64,000 bases of DNA from Pseudomonas antarctica (GTDB lineage: Bacteria > Pseudomonadota > Gammaproteobacteria > Pseudomonadales > Pseudomonadaceae). Where the stretch lies: contig NZ_CP015600.1 of the NCBI RefSeq assembly GCF_001647715.1, positions 3,410,001 to 3,474,000 of the forward strand. The letters run 5' to 3'. The position numbers and the translations under genes are program-made. Below the pieces are notes generated by a model, which saw only the letters and a program-made list of their open reading frames with translations, was not told the origin of the DNA and did no database searches. Of this stretch, positions 1 to 8,276 are shown piece after piece (within the stretch, counting starts at the first letter, position 1; each line of letters begins with the position of its first letter).

Positions 1-1436
1 CACTGCCGCAGATCCAGGGCCAGATCGGCGCGACCGGCACCGAAGGCACGTGGATCGCCACCGGCTACCTGATGTCGGAAATCGTCATGATTCCCCTCGC
101 CGCCTGGCTGACCCGCGTATTCGGCTTGCGCCGATTCCTGATTGGCACCGCCTTGATGTTCACGGCGTTTTCGATGTTCTGCGGCCTGTCCTCAAGCCTT
201 GGCGCGATGATCGCCGGGCGCATCGGCCAGGGGTTTGCCGGCGGCGCAATGATCCCGACCGCCCAGACCATCGTGCGCACCCGCCTGCCCCCGCACCAAC
301 TGGCGATCGGCACGACGATGTTCGGCATGACCGTGATTCTCGGCCCCTTGCTGGGCCCGGTGATTGGCGGCTGGCTCACGGAAAACATCAACTGGCGCTG
401 GTGTTTCTTTCTCAACCTGCCCATCAGCGTCGCCCTGATCACCCTGCTGATCACCGGCCTGCCAACCGAACGGATGAACCTGCAACGCTTTATCAGCGCC
501 GACTGGCTGGGCATTCTCGGCCTGGCCATGGGCCTGAGTTCGCTTACTGTGGTGCTGGAAGAAGGCCAGCGTGAACACTGGTTTGATTCGCTGCTGATTA
601 TCTGGCTGAGCATCGCCACCGTGACCGGGTTCTTCCTGATTGCCGTCGGCCAGTTCAGGTCAAGTACACCGATCCTGCGCCTGCAACTGGTGCTCAACAA
701 AAGCTTTGGCAGCGTGCTGCTGATCGGTACCGCCGTGGGTGCCGGGATCTATGGCACGGCGTACCTGGTGCCGCAGTTCCTCGGCATTGTGTCCGGCTAC
801 AACGCTCAACAGGCGGGCGCCATCATGTTGTTGTCGGGGATTCCGGCGTTTCTGCTGATGCCGGTCTTGCCCAGGATGCTCGGCCGCTACGACCTGCGCT
901 GGATGGTCGGTGCCGGCCTGTTGCTGTATTGGGCCAGTTGCTTCGTCGACACCACACTCACGACGGACAGCGTCGGCCATGACTTCGTCTGGTCCCAACT
1001 GCTGCGTGGCTTCGGGCAGATTCTGGTGATGATGCCCCTCAGCCAGTTATCGATGCGCTCGGTGGAGACCCGCGATGCCGGTGATGCCGCCGGGCTCTAC
1101 AACATGTCGCGCAACCTCGGCGGCACCATCGGGCTGGCATTGCTGGGCGTGCTGATGGACCGGCGCAGCCATTTTCACGACGACATGTTGCGCGAAGGCA
1201 TCCAGGCCAACAGCCAATTGGCCCAGGACCATATGACGAGCAGCGCCGCCAGCTACCTGGCACAAACCGGCGATGCGTCCACCTCACAGTTACAAGCCTT
1301 TGCGCAACTGGCCAATGACATTGCGCGACAGGCCTCGGTGATGGCCTACAACGACTCGTTTTATCTACTGGGACTCGCGATGCTGGCGTGCCTGCCCCTG
1401 ATCTTCATCCTGAAAAAGCGCACGGTACCACGATGA
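1..1436 (+). CDS. MFS multidrug efflux pump, DHA2/EmrB type (5' truncated by window edge)
   Basis: Proton-driven drug exporter of the inner membrane. The reading frame is already open at base 3 and gives a continuous DHA2-type sequence (WIATGYLMSEIVMIPLAAWL), so the true start lies before the window. Many hydrophobic segments are visible, with the motif-C-like glycine/proline stretch LGPLLGPVIGGWLTENINWR that is typical of 14-segment antiporters. Its stop codon overlaps the ATG of the next gene (ATGA), which encodes an outer-membrane channel lipoprotein. The pair therefore looks like the end of a tripartite efflux operon. The periplasmic adaptor (EmrA/HlyD type) is expected just upstream, outside the window. 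The substrate cannot be read from the sequence. Confidence 0.93.
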   Translation, partial: LPQIQGQIGATGTEGTWIATGYLMSEIVMIPLAAWLTRVFGLRRFLIGTALMFTAFSMFCGLSSSLGAMIAGRIGQGFAGGAMIPTAQTIVRTRLPPHQLAIGTTMFGMTVILGPLLGPVIGGWLTENINWRWCFFLNLPISVALITLLITGLPTERMNLQRFISADWLGILGLAMGLSSLTVVLEEGQREHWFDSLLIIWLSIATVTGFFLIAVGQFRSSTPILRLQLVLNKSFGSVLLIGTAVGAGIYGTAYLVPQFLGIVSGYNAQQAGAIMLLSGIPAFLLMPVLPRMLGRYDLRWMVGAGLLLYWASCFVDTTLTTDSVGHDFVWSQLLRGFGQILVMMPLSQLSMRSVETRDAGDAAGLYNMSRNLGGTIGLALLGVLMDRRSHFHDDMLREGIQANSQLAQDHMTSSAASYLAQTGDASTSQLQAFAQLANDIARQASVMAYNDSFYLLGLAMLACLPLIFILKKRTVPR

Positions 1437-2902
1437 TTCCTCGCACCCTTACCGTCCTCCTGAGCGTCGCGCTGCTGTCCGCCTGCACCGTAGGCCCGGA
1501 CTACCATGGCGCGCCCAGTGTTGCGCCGAAAACCCTGGCGGCCGGGCATTTGCCGCATGCCGATAACACTGCCTCGGCCACGCCCGCAGTAGCGCAATGG
1601 TGGCGGACACTCGGCGATACGCAACTCAATGAACTGGTCGCCAAGGCCCTGCAAAACAGCCCGGACATAGCTACCGCCCAGGCACGTTTAAAACAGTCCC
1701 GCGCCAGCCTCAGCGGCGCGCACGCCAACGCGATGCCCAAGGTCACGGGCGACGCGGCAATGCTCAAACTTCGCTCGCCCGACACCTCGGCACTGGGTGG
1801 CAGCAGTGGCGGCGGCCGAGGCCCATTGAGCCTGTACCTCGCCGGTTTCGACGCCAGTTGGGAAGCCGACCTGTTCGGCGGCACCCGGCGTGCCGTCGAA
1901 GCAGCCCAGGCAGAAGCCGACGCGAGCGAGGCGCAACTGGCCGATGCTCAAGTGCAACTCGCCGCCGAAATCGTCCAGGCCTACACCGACCTGCGCGACC
2001 AGCAAGCCCGACTTGCGCTGGTCGAAGCCAGCATCGACATCGAAAACCAGGCCCTGGACCTCACCCAGCAACGCCGCGACCGGGGCGTAGCCTCGCAACT
2101 GCAACTGGAGCAAGTACTGACCCAAGCCGAAAACACCCAGGCTCAGCGTTTGCCACTGCAAGCCGCCATCGTCGAGTCCCTCGACCAACTCAGCCTGCTC
2201 TGTGGCCTGGAACCCGGCGACGTGGACAGCCAGCTCGCCACCGCCCACGCCCTGCCCGCCATCCCCAGCGCCGTACCCGTTGCCGACCCGGCGGCCCTCT
2301 TAAAGGCCCGCCCGGACATCCGCATGGCCGAGCGCAAACTGGCGTCGAGCACGGCGCAGATCGGCGAAAAAACCGCCGATTGGTTTCCCAAACTCAGCCT
2401 GATGGGCGACCTGTCCTTTTCGGCCAGCGACCCTGGGCACCTTGCGCGCAAGGACAACGGCACTTGGTTGATCCTGCCGCGGATTACCTGGAACGCCCTG
2501 GACTTCGGCCGCGTTGCTGCCAGTGTCAACGGCGCAGAGGCCGGACGTGATGAGGCGCTTGCGCAGTACAAGCGCGTGGTGCTGAGTGCGCTGCGCGATG
2601 CGGATGTGGCGTTGGCGCGCTATGGTCATCAACGCCAGAATGTCGTGCTGTTGCGCAATGTAGAATCGTCGGCAGTGCGTGCAGCCGACCTGACACGCCA
2701 GCGTTATCGTGCCGGCACGGCGAGCACGCTCGACTGGCTGGATGCGGAACGTACACGCTATCAGGCGCAAGAGAGTCGGATTTCAGGGGATGCGGAGTTG
2801 CTCAAGGATTTCGCCTCCCTGCATAAAGCGCTTGGGTTAGGCTGGACGCTGTCAAGGGCTGCAAACTCATCAACCAGGGAAGCACATGATCCACATTCGT
2901 GA
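1433..2902 (+). CDS. Outer-membrane efflux lipoprotein (NodT/OprM family)
   Basis: TolC-like outer-membrane channel that completes a tripartite efflux pump with the preceding MFS protein. The ATG at 1433 overlaps the pump stop by 4 nt and gives a clean lipoprotein signal with lipobox LSAC (Cys18), followed by the family signature TVGPDYHGAP. A start 45 nt upstream would bury the signal peptide and was rejected. The length of 489 residues is normal for the family. Two OEP repeats of long amphipathic helices can be seen (about residues 60-260 and 275-480), including the conserved LLKARPDIRMAERKLA segment. The 3' end overlaps the next gene by 17 nt. Confidence 0.93.
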   Translation: MIPRTLTVLLSVALLSACTVGPDYHGAPSVAPKTLAAGHLPHADNTASATPAVAQWWRTLGDTQLNELVAKALQNSPDIATAQARLKQSRASLSGAHANAMPKVTGDAAMLKLRSPDTSALGGSSGGGRGPLSLYLAGFDASWEADLFGGTRRAVEAAQAEADASEAQLADAQVQLAAEIVQAYTDLRDQQARLALVEASIDIENQALDLTQQRRDRGVASQLQLEQVLTQAENTQAQRLPLQAAIVESLDQLSLLCGLEPGDVDSQLATAHALPAIPSAVPVADPAALLKARPDIRMAERKLASSTAQIGEKTADWFPKLSLMGDLSFSASDPGHLARKDNGTWLILPRITWNALDFGRVAASVNGAEAGRDEALAQYKRVVLSALRDADVALARYGHQRQNVVLLRNVESSAVRAADLTRQRYRAGTASTLDWLDAERTRYQAQESRISGDAELLKDFASLHKALGLGWTLSRAANSSTREAHDPHS

Positions 2903-3407
2903 AGCGACTAACGCCGATATTGATACGCTGCGCGAAGTCGGTTGCGAGACCTACCGCGAACATTTTTCGACGTTATGGTCTCCTGCCGGCATGCAGGGTT
3001 TCCTCGATCAAGACTTCTCAGCCAGTGCACTGGGCCGGTCACTCGAATTGCCCGAAAGGCAGGTCTGGCTGATTGCTTCAGACGAACGTGGCAAGGCCGT
3101 TGGATTTGCCAAGGTCAACTGGTCAACGCCTGCGCCTTTAACCGGTGAAGTGGGCGCAGAGCTGCAGAAAATCTACTTCCTGAAATCCGCCGCGGGGATG
3201 GGTTACGGAAAACGAATGTTGCAGTTCATTCGTGAAAAAGCCGCCCAGCGCGGGGAACGCTTGCTGTGGCTGGACGTGCTCAAAACCAATGCAAATGCGC
3301 AGCGCTTTTATGAGACGGTCGGGTTTGAACGCGTCGGCGAAATCCCGTTCAGTACGGACCTGGCTGAAATCGGAATGGTGGTGATGGCGCTTGAATTGAA
3401 GCCGTAA
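2886..3407 (+). CDS. GNAT family N-acetyltransferase
   Basis: Acetyl-CoA-dependent acetyltransferase of unknown substrate, 173 residues. The acetyl-CoA-binding motif A is visible as LQKIYFLKSAAGMGYGKRML (about residues 98-117, AxGxGxGK pattern). The motif B region NANAQRFYETVGFERVGEIP lies near the C-terminus. It starts inside the 3' end of the efflux lipoprotein gene (17-nt overlap), so it is probably read from the same transcript. Whether it is functionally linked to drug efflux is unknown. Confidence 0.85.
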   Translation: MIHIREATNADIDTLREVGCETYREHFSTLWSPAGMQGFLDQDFSASALGRSLELPERQVWLIASDERGKAVGFAKVNWSTPAPLTGEVGAELQKIYFLKSAAGMGYGKRMLQFIREKAAQRGERLLWLDVLKTNANAQRFYETVGFERVGEIPFSTDLAEIGMVVMALELKP

Positions 3408-3419
3408 ACGGGGGAACAA

Positions 3420-3674
3420 ATGGAAGAATTGATCCATGGGCTCGATGGGCCCAGAACGGCTCAGCAGGAACTGTTTTACGACCTTGAAGACGCGACCGCT
3501 GTTATCGGCTGGTCGGTGGTTGAGCTGACGGCCATGGCGCAAAGTGGCAGAACGCCGGATGAAGCCGTGGCGCTGATGAAAGTGTGCGCGCTGTTGGTGG
3601 CTCAACAGGAAAAGCTTGGTGTGTACGCAGAAGAGGTCAAAGTGCACCGTATCGTCCGGGCAGAAGCCCCGTGA
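3420..3674 (+). CDS. Conserved small hypothetical protein (84 aa)
   Basis: I do not recognise a family. The 84-residue product is soluble, mostly helical in character and acidic in its first half (EELIHGLDGP...). It has no signal peptide and no obvious motif. It begins 12 nt after the acetyltransferase stop, next to a GGGGGAAC-type ribosome-binding region, so it is probably the last gene of that transcript. Codon usage resembles its neighbours. Confidence 0.55.
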   Translation: MEELIHGLDGPRTAQQELFYDLEDATAVIGWSVVELTAMAQSGRTPDEAVALMKVCALLVAQQEKLGVYAEEVKVHRIVRAEAP

Positions 3675-3761
3675 ACAATGCCCGGTTGCTTAGGCCCGCG
3701 CGGCGATTACCGGCGAGATAGCGCTTGCGAGGGCTCGAACAGAAGAGGTTTGAGCGCCGTT

Positions 3762-3956
3762 TCAAGACTTATCGTGAGCGACGGACGGCCACGCGCTGAA
3801 GAAAAATATGATCCCAGGCGTCATCACGCTGACCCAATAACCGCTTGGGTATAAAAAGGGACCGACCAACGAGGCAATAAGCAAAGCGCCTCCTGCATGC
3901 CGTCGACGCTTGGGGGTGAACCACGCCCGGAACGCGTCAAGTTTTTTACTGACCAC
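3762..3956 (-). CDS. Small membrane protein of unknown function
   Basis: A basic N-terminus (KKLDAFRAWFTPKRRRH) is followed by a hydrophobic region of about 35 residues that could form one long or two short membrane segments. The GTG at 3956 was chosen because an AAGGAG sequence sits 7 nt upstream of it. The in-frame GTG at 3962 is only 1 nt from that sequence. No homology is recognised. The gene lies at the edge of an accessory-looking patch. Confidence 0.4.
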   Translation of the reverse strand: MVSKKLDAFRAWFTPKRRRHAGGALLIASLVGPFLYPSGYWVSVMTPGIIFFFSAWPSVAHDKS

Positions 3957-4010
3957 TCCCACACTCCTTGTTGATCAGCAGAACACCCTGCCACTCACTT
4001 TAACGACGGC

Positions 4011-4050
4011 TATTCTCTTTGAAAATTTAGTCTGACCCCGTTTTTTCAGT
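4011..4050 (-). repeat. Short interspersed repeat, copy 1 (next to arr stop)
   Basis: Read on the minus strand the core is GGGGTCAGACTAAATTTTC, followed by AAAGAGAATA. It starts at the arr stop codon. A diverged copy occurs at 4997-5035, in the same orientation and also just behind a minus-strand gene. A further fragment (AACGGGGTCA) lies at 4981-4990. Confidence 0.6.
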
Positions 4051-4462
4051 CGATGATGACGTCGCCGCCTTCCGCCTTCAAACGGGCGAGGTTGTCCTTC
4101 ATCTGCTGCAAACGGTCGGGCGAATGCCCTTGCCACTTCGTCACCTCGGCAACAACCCGCAGTGGTTCGGCGGAACGATAGGACAGCGTGGGATTTCCGG
4201 GAAATTTCTTATCCGTCAAATTGGGATCATCCATCATTGACCCCGTTGGCTCTACGACATAAATCCGCTCTGCCCCGTTGCCAAGCGCCAGTTCAGCGCC
4301 CCAGATTGCAGCATCCAGCGTGCCCGCGAAATATACCCAGGACAGCGGCTCACCTTCCGTGAAGTTGGACGGGTAGCCGACGCGAATCAAGTCGCCTGGC
4401 TCCAGGTCTGCCCGGGTGCCATGAAAAAACTGGCGGGTGAACATGCTGGCCGTGTTTGACAT
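4046..4462 (-). CDS. arr: NAD+--rifampin ADP-ribosyltransferase (Arr)
   Basis: Transfers ADP-ribose from NAD+ to the 23-hydroxyl of rifamycins, which inactivates the antibiotic. It is a small cytoplasmic enzyme. The 138-residue product shows the full Arr pattern: FFHGTRADLEPGD (His14, the NAD-contacting histidine of the family), WVYFAGTLDAAIWGAELA, then YVVEPTGSMMDDPNLTDKKF and GNPTLSYRSAEPLRVV. The acidic residue needed for transfer falls in the DDPN segment. The ATG at 4462 is chosen over an in-frame codon at 4501 because family members start about ten residues before the FFHGT motif. It lies in a gene-poor patch with short repeats beside tRNA-Cys, which suggests acquisition, though chromosomal arr genes also occur in environmental bacteria. 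Confidence 0.93.
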   Translation of the reverse strand: MSNTASMFTRQFFHGTRADLEPGDLIRVGYPSNFTEGEPLSWVYFAGTLDAAIWGAELALGNGAERIYVVEPTGSMMDDPNLTDKKFPGNPTLSYRSAEPLRVVAEVTKWQGHSPDRLQQMKDNLARLKAEGGDVIID

Positions 4463-4552
4463 GGGCTCGGTGCTCCGAGGATGAATGGCGAGGTCAAGCA
4501 TAGGGTCTGGCCCGTTTTTACGCCAAAGCCAGGACCTGTTCGTGGCTTCGCA

Positions 4553-4894
4553 TCAGCGCTGATCAATCTCAATCTTCTGCGTTGGATCGGGGCTGTATTT
4601 TTGGCGTTTCAACTGGGGGTCACCTTTGGCCAGGCAAAAGAAAAATATCTCCGCCTCTCCACAGCCACCGTGCAATGCACACTCGCTCGCCTGCATATGG
4701 TCAAGCATGATTTCTCGTCCCTGAGACTCACAGAATACGTTCGCCTCTTTCAGCGCCTGGCCTTTCGCAGAGGCGGGACCACCGAAAGGAACTCTCGTCG
4801 AGATGGTGTAAGTATCAGGCCCAACCTTTATAGGTCCGCTGTCTGTACACCCGGCAAGCATCGCTATCACTAAAAGCATTGGCCAAGTTTTCAT
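4553..4894 (-). CDS. Small lipoprotein of unknown function
   Basis: The 113-residue product has a lipoprotein signal ending in LAGC (Cys16). The mature part has four further cysteines, in FCESQG, ASECALHGGC and FFCLAKG, that could form two disulfides. The ATG at 4894 is preferred to the ATG at 4900: the GAGG sequence lies 7 nt upstream of the former and directly abuts the latter. I do not recognise the family; small cysteine-rich lipoproteins of this shape are common in pseudomonads. Location is probably the periplasmic face of a membrane. Confidence 0.65.
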   Translation of the reverse strand: MKTWPMLLVIAMLAGCTDSGPIKVGPDTYTISTRVPFGGPASAKGQALKEANVFCESQGREIMLDHMQASECALHGGCGEAEIFFFCLAKGDPQLKRQKYSPDPTQKIEIDQR

Positions 4895-4996
4895 TTTCAT
4901 CCCTCAGGAAAGCAACGAATGTACATGGCACCTCACCACCTCGCCCCATAATTTTATTTTTTGAACTACACACAGCAGCAAACGGGGTCACACCAC

Positions 4997-5035
4997 TATT
5001 CTCTTTGAAAAAGTAGCCTGACCTCGCTTTTCAGT
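4997..5035 (-). repeat. Short interspersed repeat, copy 2
   Basis: A diverged copy of the 4011-4050 repeat in the same orientation. It shares TATTCTCTTTGAAAA, the CTGACC block and the TTTTCAGT end. It lies directly downstream of the minus-strand gene at 5042-5287. Confidence 0.6.
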
Positions 5036-5041
5036 TGAGGC

Positions 5042-5287
5042 TCAATCCAACTTATCGATCTCTTGTCTCGCCATCGTGATTCCAATACTCAGCGCATCCT
5101 CATAGGCTTTGTGCAAGATGTCGGATTCTCTAAACGTCGGAATGACCTCGTGCCCGTTTTTGCTGATACTGATAGTGACGGTGAAACCTTCGTCAGTGTT
5201 CTTGTCGGATGGACCGGTAATGCGTACAGCGATGTCAAATTCCTTATAGTCTGAAATGTCTGTGTGCTGCTCGGATCTGCTGCGCAT
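5042..5287 (-). CDS. Small hypothetical protein (81 aa)
   Basis: No family recognised. The product is small and acidic, with no signal peptide or membrane segment (EFDIAVRITGPSDKNTDEGF...). The ATG at 5287 is chosen because GAGGG stands 7 nt upstream. An in-frame codon at 5335 has no such site. The sequence is less GC-rich than the flanking core genes, in keeping with an accessory origin. Confidence 0.45.
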   Translation of the reverse strand: MRSRSEQHTDISDYKEFDIAVRITGPSDKNTDEGFTVTISISKNGHEVIPTFRESDILHKAYEDALSIGITMARQEIDKLD

Positions 5288-5432
5288 ATCTATACCCTCG
5301 CCTAATGAGCAACAACCATAGCCGAGGTTTTTCACACCGTTGTATACCTACCCTGCTCGCTGCTACCGGTAACGGTGAACAGTGAAAAATGGTGGCAGCC
5401 CACTGCGCTCTAACTTTCCTGCGCCCAATAAA

Positions 5433-5462
5433 AAACCCCGTAGACGTTAATCTACGGGGTTT
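5433..5462 (-). terminator. Rho-independent terminator of tRNA-Cys
   Basis: A perfect stem (AAACCCCGTAGA / TCTACGGGGTTT) with a 6-nt loop begins 8 nt beyond the tRNA 3' end. On the minus strand it is followed by a run of six T. Confidence 0.9.
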
Positions 5463-5469
5463 CTAAGAG

Positions 5470-5543
5470 TGGAGGCCGAGGTCGGAATCGAACCGGCGTA
5501 GGCGGATTTGCAATCCGCTGCATAACCATTTTGCTACTCGGCC
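5470..5543 (-). tRNA. tRNA-Cys (GCA)
   Basis: A 74-nt cloverleaf read on the minus strand. The acceptor stem is GGCCGAG paired with CTCGGCC. The anticodon loop is TTGCAAA (anticodon GCA), the T arm contains GGTTCGATTCC, and the CCA end is encoded. A strong terminator follows at once, so it is a single-tRNA transcription unit. Confidence 0.97.
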
Positions 5544-5698
5544 TCAAACGATCAATGTCAATACCGCCGACATTCACCGCATAAAAACTTGAGTGGGCTA
5601 TATAGCCCTGCCTCTACTCTAACTCATTGAATACATTGAAGTTTTTAATGCTTCGTTGCGTTCGATGGGCGCCATTATGTACTTATTTGCTTTTGGCT

Positions 5699-5746
5699 GC
5701 AACCCCTTGATTTCAAAAATATTTCGTATTGGCATCAAGGGGTTGC
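5699..5746. repeat. 13-bp perfect inverted repeat downstream of pvdQ
   Basis: GCAACCCCTTGAT at 5699-5711 and its exact complement at 5734-5746 are separated by 22 nt of AT-rich sequence. It sits 10 nt beyond the pvdQ stop and could end that transcript, although no T-run follows on the minus strand. A 14-bp palindrome, GGGCTATATAGCCC, lies at 5595-5608, between it and tRNA-Cys. Confidence 0.6.
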
Positions 5747-5755
5747 GCACCTGCA

Positions 5756-8035
5756 CTACTCCTTGATGACGTGCTCGCGGTACTGCGGGTCGGCCTTTAT
5801 CTGGGCTTCGGTGAAGGGCAGCGGGCGCAGTTTTTTCTCGGAGAAGGCTTGAGTCTGGTCCTTTGAGTGGTTCGAATCGGGATTGCTGGATTCGGAGAAT
5901 GCCAACACGCCCAGGGCTTGGGGGCCTTGGTCATCGAAGGTGACGATTTGCAGGTAGCTGGTGCCGCTGACCACTTCACGTTTGCCGTCGGCACGTGGCA
6001 CGGTTTGCATGGCATTGTAGATACCCAGTTGTTGCGGGCCGCCGTGCATGGGGGTTTGGCCGGAGATTTGGATGTCGCCCCAGCGGGTCGGGCCGAGTGT
6101 GCTGGCGTCTGCGGTGGAGGCCAGCATGGCGTCGCGCAGGGCCTTGGCGACGGGTTCGCGCTCGATGGCCAGGCCGCGTGGCGTGGTCAGGGGGTGTGCA
6201 GGGTCGAAGGCGACTCGCCAGGCGTCAGGGATCTGCTGCAGGTGTTCGACCAGGTTGATGAAGTGCACCAGGCCGATGCCGCTGTCGAGGTTGGCGTGCC
6301 GGTCCCAGGTGTTCAGGCTGGCGCACAGGGGTTGCAGCACAGCCGCTTCAGCACCGAGGTGCTTGGCGCAAAACTCAAGCAGGTCGGGCATCACCAGGCC
6401 CGCGAGGTACACCTCGTTGTCCATGACCATGTCTCGCAGGTCGGCCACGCTGATCGGTTGTTTTTCCAGGGATTGCAGGCGCTGCACGGCAAACCGCGCG
6501 CGGGGGCCGAGGCCGATGTGGTCCTGGCTGATCACCGGGGAGAAACCGCTCAATGGCGCCTTGGGGTTGGCCATCCACGCCGAGTCATTGGAGTGTTGCA
6601 CGTAGTCGGTACGCTGCAATTGCGGCAGTTGGTCGGCCGCGAAGATGCCGGGTTGCGCCGCGCGCGGGTCGATGTCCCAGGCACAGGCGCTGCGGGCGCC
6701 ATCGAGCATGATCATTTGCAGGCCGGCCCGTGGATCGCTGCATTGCGCAAGTTTGGCGGCGCTGACGTTGGGCACCACCGACAGGTTCATGTACAGGCTC
6801 TGGCCCTGGTCATCGGCGGCCAGGGTGTTGACCCACGGGATGCCTTGCAGGCTGTGCACCGAGGTTTGCAGCGCCTTGAGGCTGCCGGCGCGGTTCATCG
6901 CGTCCCACTGTTGCAGCACGCGGTCATTGCCCAGGTTGGCGTCGCGCAGGCTGAAGGCGTAGTGGCTGTCCCAGTCGAGTTTGCCGGGCCACTGCACCAC
7001 CGGGCCGAATTGCGAACTGTAGACCGTATGGGTTACACCTTTGACGCTGCCGTCGGCTTGTTTGACCTGCACATTGACGGAGGTCTGATCCAGGGGAATG
7101 GACTTGCCGTCCAGCATATAGCGCGTCGAATCCTTGGGATCCAGGGTGAGGCGATACAGCGTGAAGTGCTTGGACGTATCAACCGTGTGCGTCCAGGCCA
7201 CATGCTGGTTAAAACCGATGTTGATCACCGGCAAACCCGGCAACGCGGCACCCATCACGTCCAATTGGCCGGGAATGGTCAGGTGCATTTCATAAAAGCG
7301 CATGCCACCGACCCAAGGGAAATGTGGGTTTGCAAGCAACATACCGCGACCATTGAATGAACGATCACGGCCCACGGCCACCGCGTTGCTGCCGCGGTCC
7401 AGGGTGAAGCGTTGCTGGTGCGCGGCGGCCAGTTCAAAGGCCCTGGTGTTGGGAGGCACGCTGGCGGTGGCTTGAGGCGGTGTCGCGCCGACCAAGGCTT
7501 CGGCGAATTGGCCGACACCGCCTTCAACCAACAACCTGCGCGTCAGCTTGACCAGGTCTTCAACGTTCAAGGGCCGTACCCACCCTGCCTGGCACTGCGC
7601 CGGCGCGCCCTGCTCTTTGAGGTAGCGGTTGTAGCCGGCGACATAACCTTCAATACGCTGCTGCATCTGCGGGGGTTGCGCTTTCCAGAAAGCGGCAACG
7701 GCTTGTGGCGTATTCAGCCAGGTGAAAAACACATCACTGGCGAGGTTGTTACGCGCTTCCAGGGTCGACTGGTCGGGGCCGAAAAACCGCGCGCGCTCAC
7801 CGTTCACGGTGACCACTTCATTGGCCAACAGGCACAGGTTGTCCTGGGCATACGCGTAACCGATGCCGTACCCCAGGCCGCGCTCATCCGCGGCGCGAAT
7901 GTGCGGTACGCCGAACGTGGTACGGCGAATATCCGCCGAAGTCGGTGTCACTTGCTCCCGCGCCGATGCGGCAAGGCTCAGCCCCAGCAACAGTCCCGCC
8001 ACACACGCCCTGGACAACCCGTTGGAAATAATCAC
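5756..8035 (-). CDS. pvdQ: Acyl-homoserine lactone acylase / pyoverdine maturation enzyme PvdQ
   Basis: Periplasmic Ntn-hydrolase that removes the fatty-acyl chain from the acylated pyoverdine precursor and can cleave long-chain acyl-homoserine lactones. The 759-residue length matches the family. A signal peptide (GLLLGLSLAASA) opens the protein, followed by the alpha-chain motif DIRRTTFGVPHIRA. The autoproteolytic site is LDRG|SNAVAVG: Ser216 becomes the N-terminal nucleophile of the beta chain. Further family blocks are ANPHFPWVGGMRFYEMHLT, LPVINIGFNQHVAWTHTVD and QHSNDSAWMANP. The GTG at 8035 is used because the signal peptide begins there. A PvdS-type promoter box lies 62-85 nt upstream, which ties expression to iron starvation. 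Confidence 0.95.
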   Translation of the reverse strand: MIISNGLSRACVAGLLLGLSLAASAREQVTPTSADIRRTTFGVPHIRAADERGLGYGIGYAYAQDNLCLLANEVVTVNGERARFFGPDQSTLEARNNLASDVFFTWLNTPQAVAAFWKAQPPQMQQRIEGYVAGYNRYLKEQGAPAQCQAGWVRPLNVEDLVKLTRRLLVEGGVGQFAEALVGATPPQATASVPPNTRAFELAAAHQQRFTLDRGSNAVAVGRDRSFNGRGMLLANPHFPWVGGMRFYEMHLTIPGQLDVMGAALPGLPVINIGFNQHVAWTHTVDTSKHFTLYRLTLDPKDSTRYMLDGKSIPLDQTSVNVQVKQADGSVKGVTHTVYSSQFGPVVQWPGKLDWDSHYAFSLRDANLGNDRVLQQWDAMNRAGSLKALQTSVHSLQGIPWVNTLAADDQGQSLYMNLSVVPNVSAAKLAQCSDPRAGLQMIMLDGARSACAWDIDPRAAQPGIFAADQLPQLQRTDYVQHSNDSAWMANPKAPLSGFSPVISQDHIGLGPRARFAVQRLQSLEKQPISVADLRDMVMDNEVYLAGLVMPDLLEFCAKHLGAEAAVLQPLCASLNTWDRHANLDSGIGLVHFINLVEHLQQIPDAWRVAFDPAHPLTTPRGLAIEREPVAKALRDAMLASTADASTLGPTRWGDIQISGQTPMHGGPQQLGIYNAMQTVPRADGKREVVSGTSYLQIVTFDDQGPQALGVLAFSESSNPDSNHSKDQTQAFSEKKLRPLPFTEAQIKADPQYREHVIKE

Positions 8036-8096
8036 GCAAACCCCACAGTCAAATTAAACACCCTCACACACACGGGGCTGTTCCCCCCACGTAAGA

Positions 8097-8120
8097 ACGC
8101 AGACAACCGGGAATAATTTA
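8097..8120 (-). promoter_or_regulatory. PvdS (iron-starvation sigma factor) promoter box of pvdQ
   Basis: On the minus strand the sequence is TAAAT, then exactly 16 nt, then CGT. This is the published iron-starvation box pattern for PvdS-dependent genes (TAAAT-N16/17-CGT). The CGT lies about 60 nt before the pvdQ start, which leaves a leader of roughly 50 nt. Confidence 0.75.
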
Positions 8121-8276
8121 GACGAGGGGATGTTTATTGACGGGGTTTGACCTGTGACAAACAGGATACCGACAAAATTTCTACATGAAGGACTTCATGA
8201 TTTCCGTGGCTGGTTCGTCTAATTAATCAAGAGCGCCATCATTTTCCTGATCAGGCTCTGATAAGGAGTTTTTTGC

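Noticed and set aside
5867..7360. 497-codon open frame on the plus strand opposite pvdQ
   Set aside because: It is antisense to a clear PvdQ, of unnatural Gly/Val/His/Gln-rich composition, and has no family pattern; a by-product of high GC codon use.
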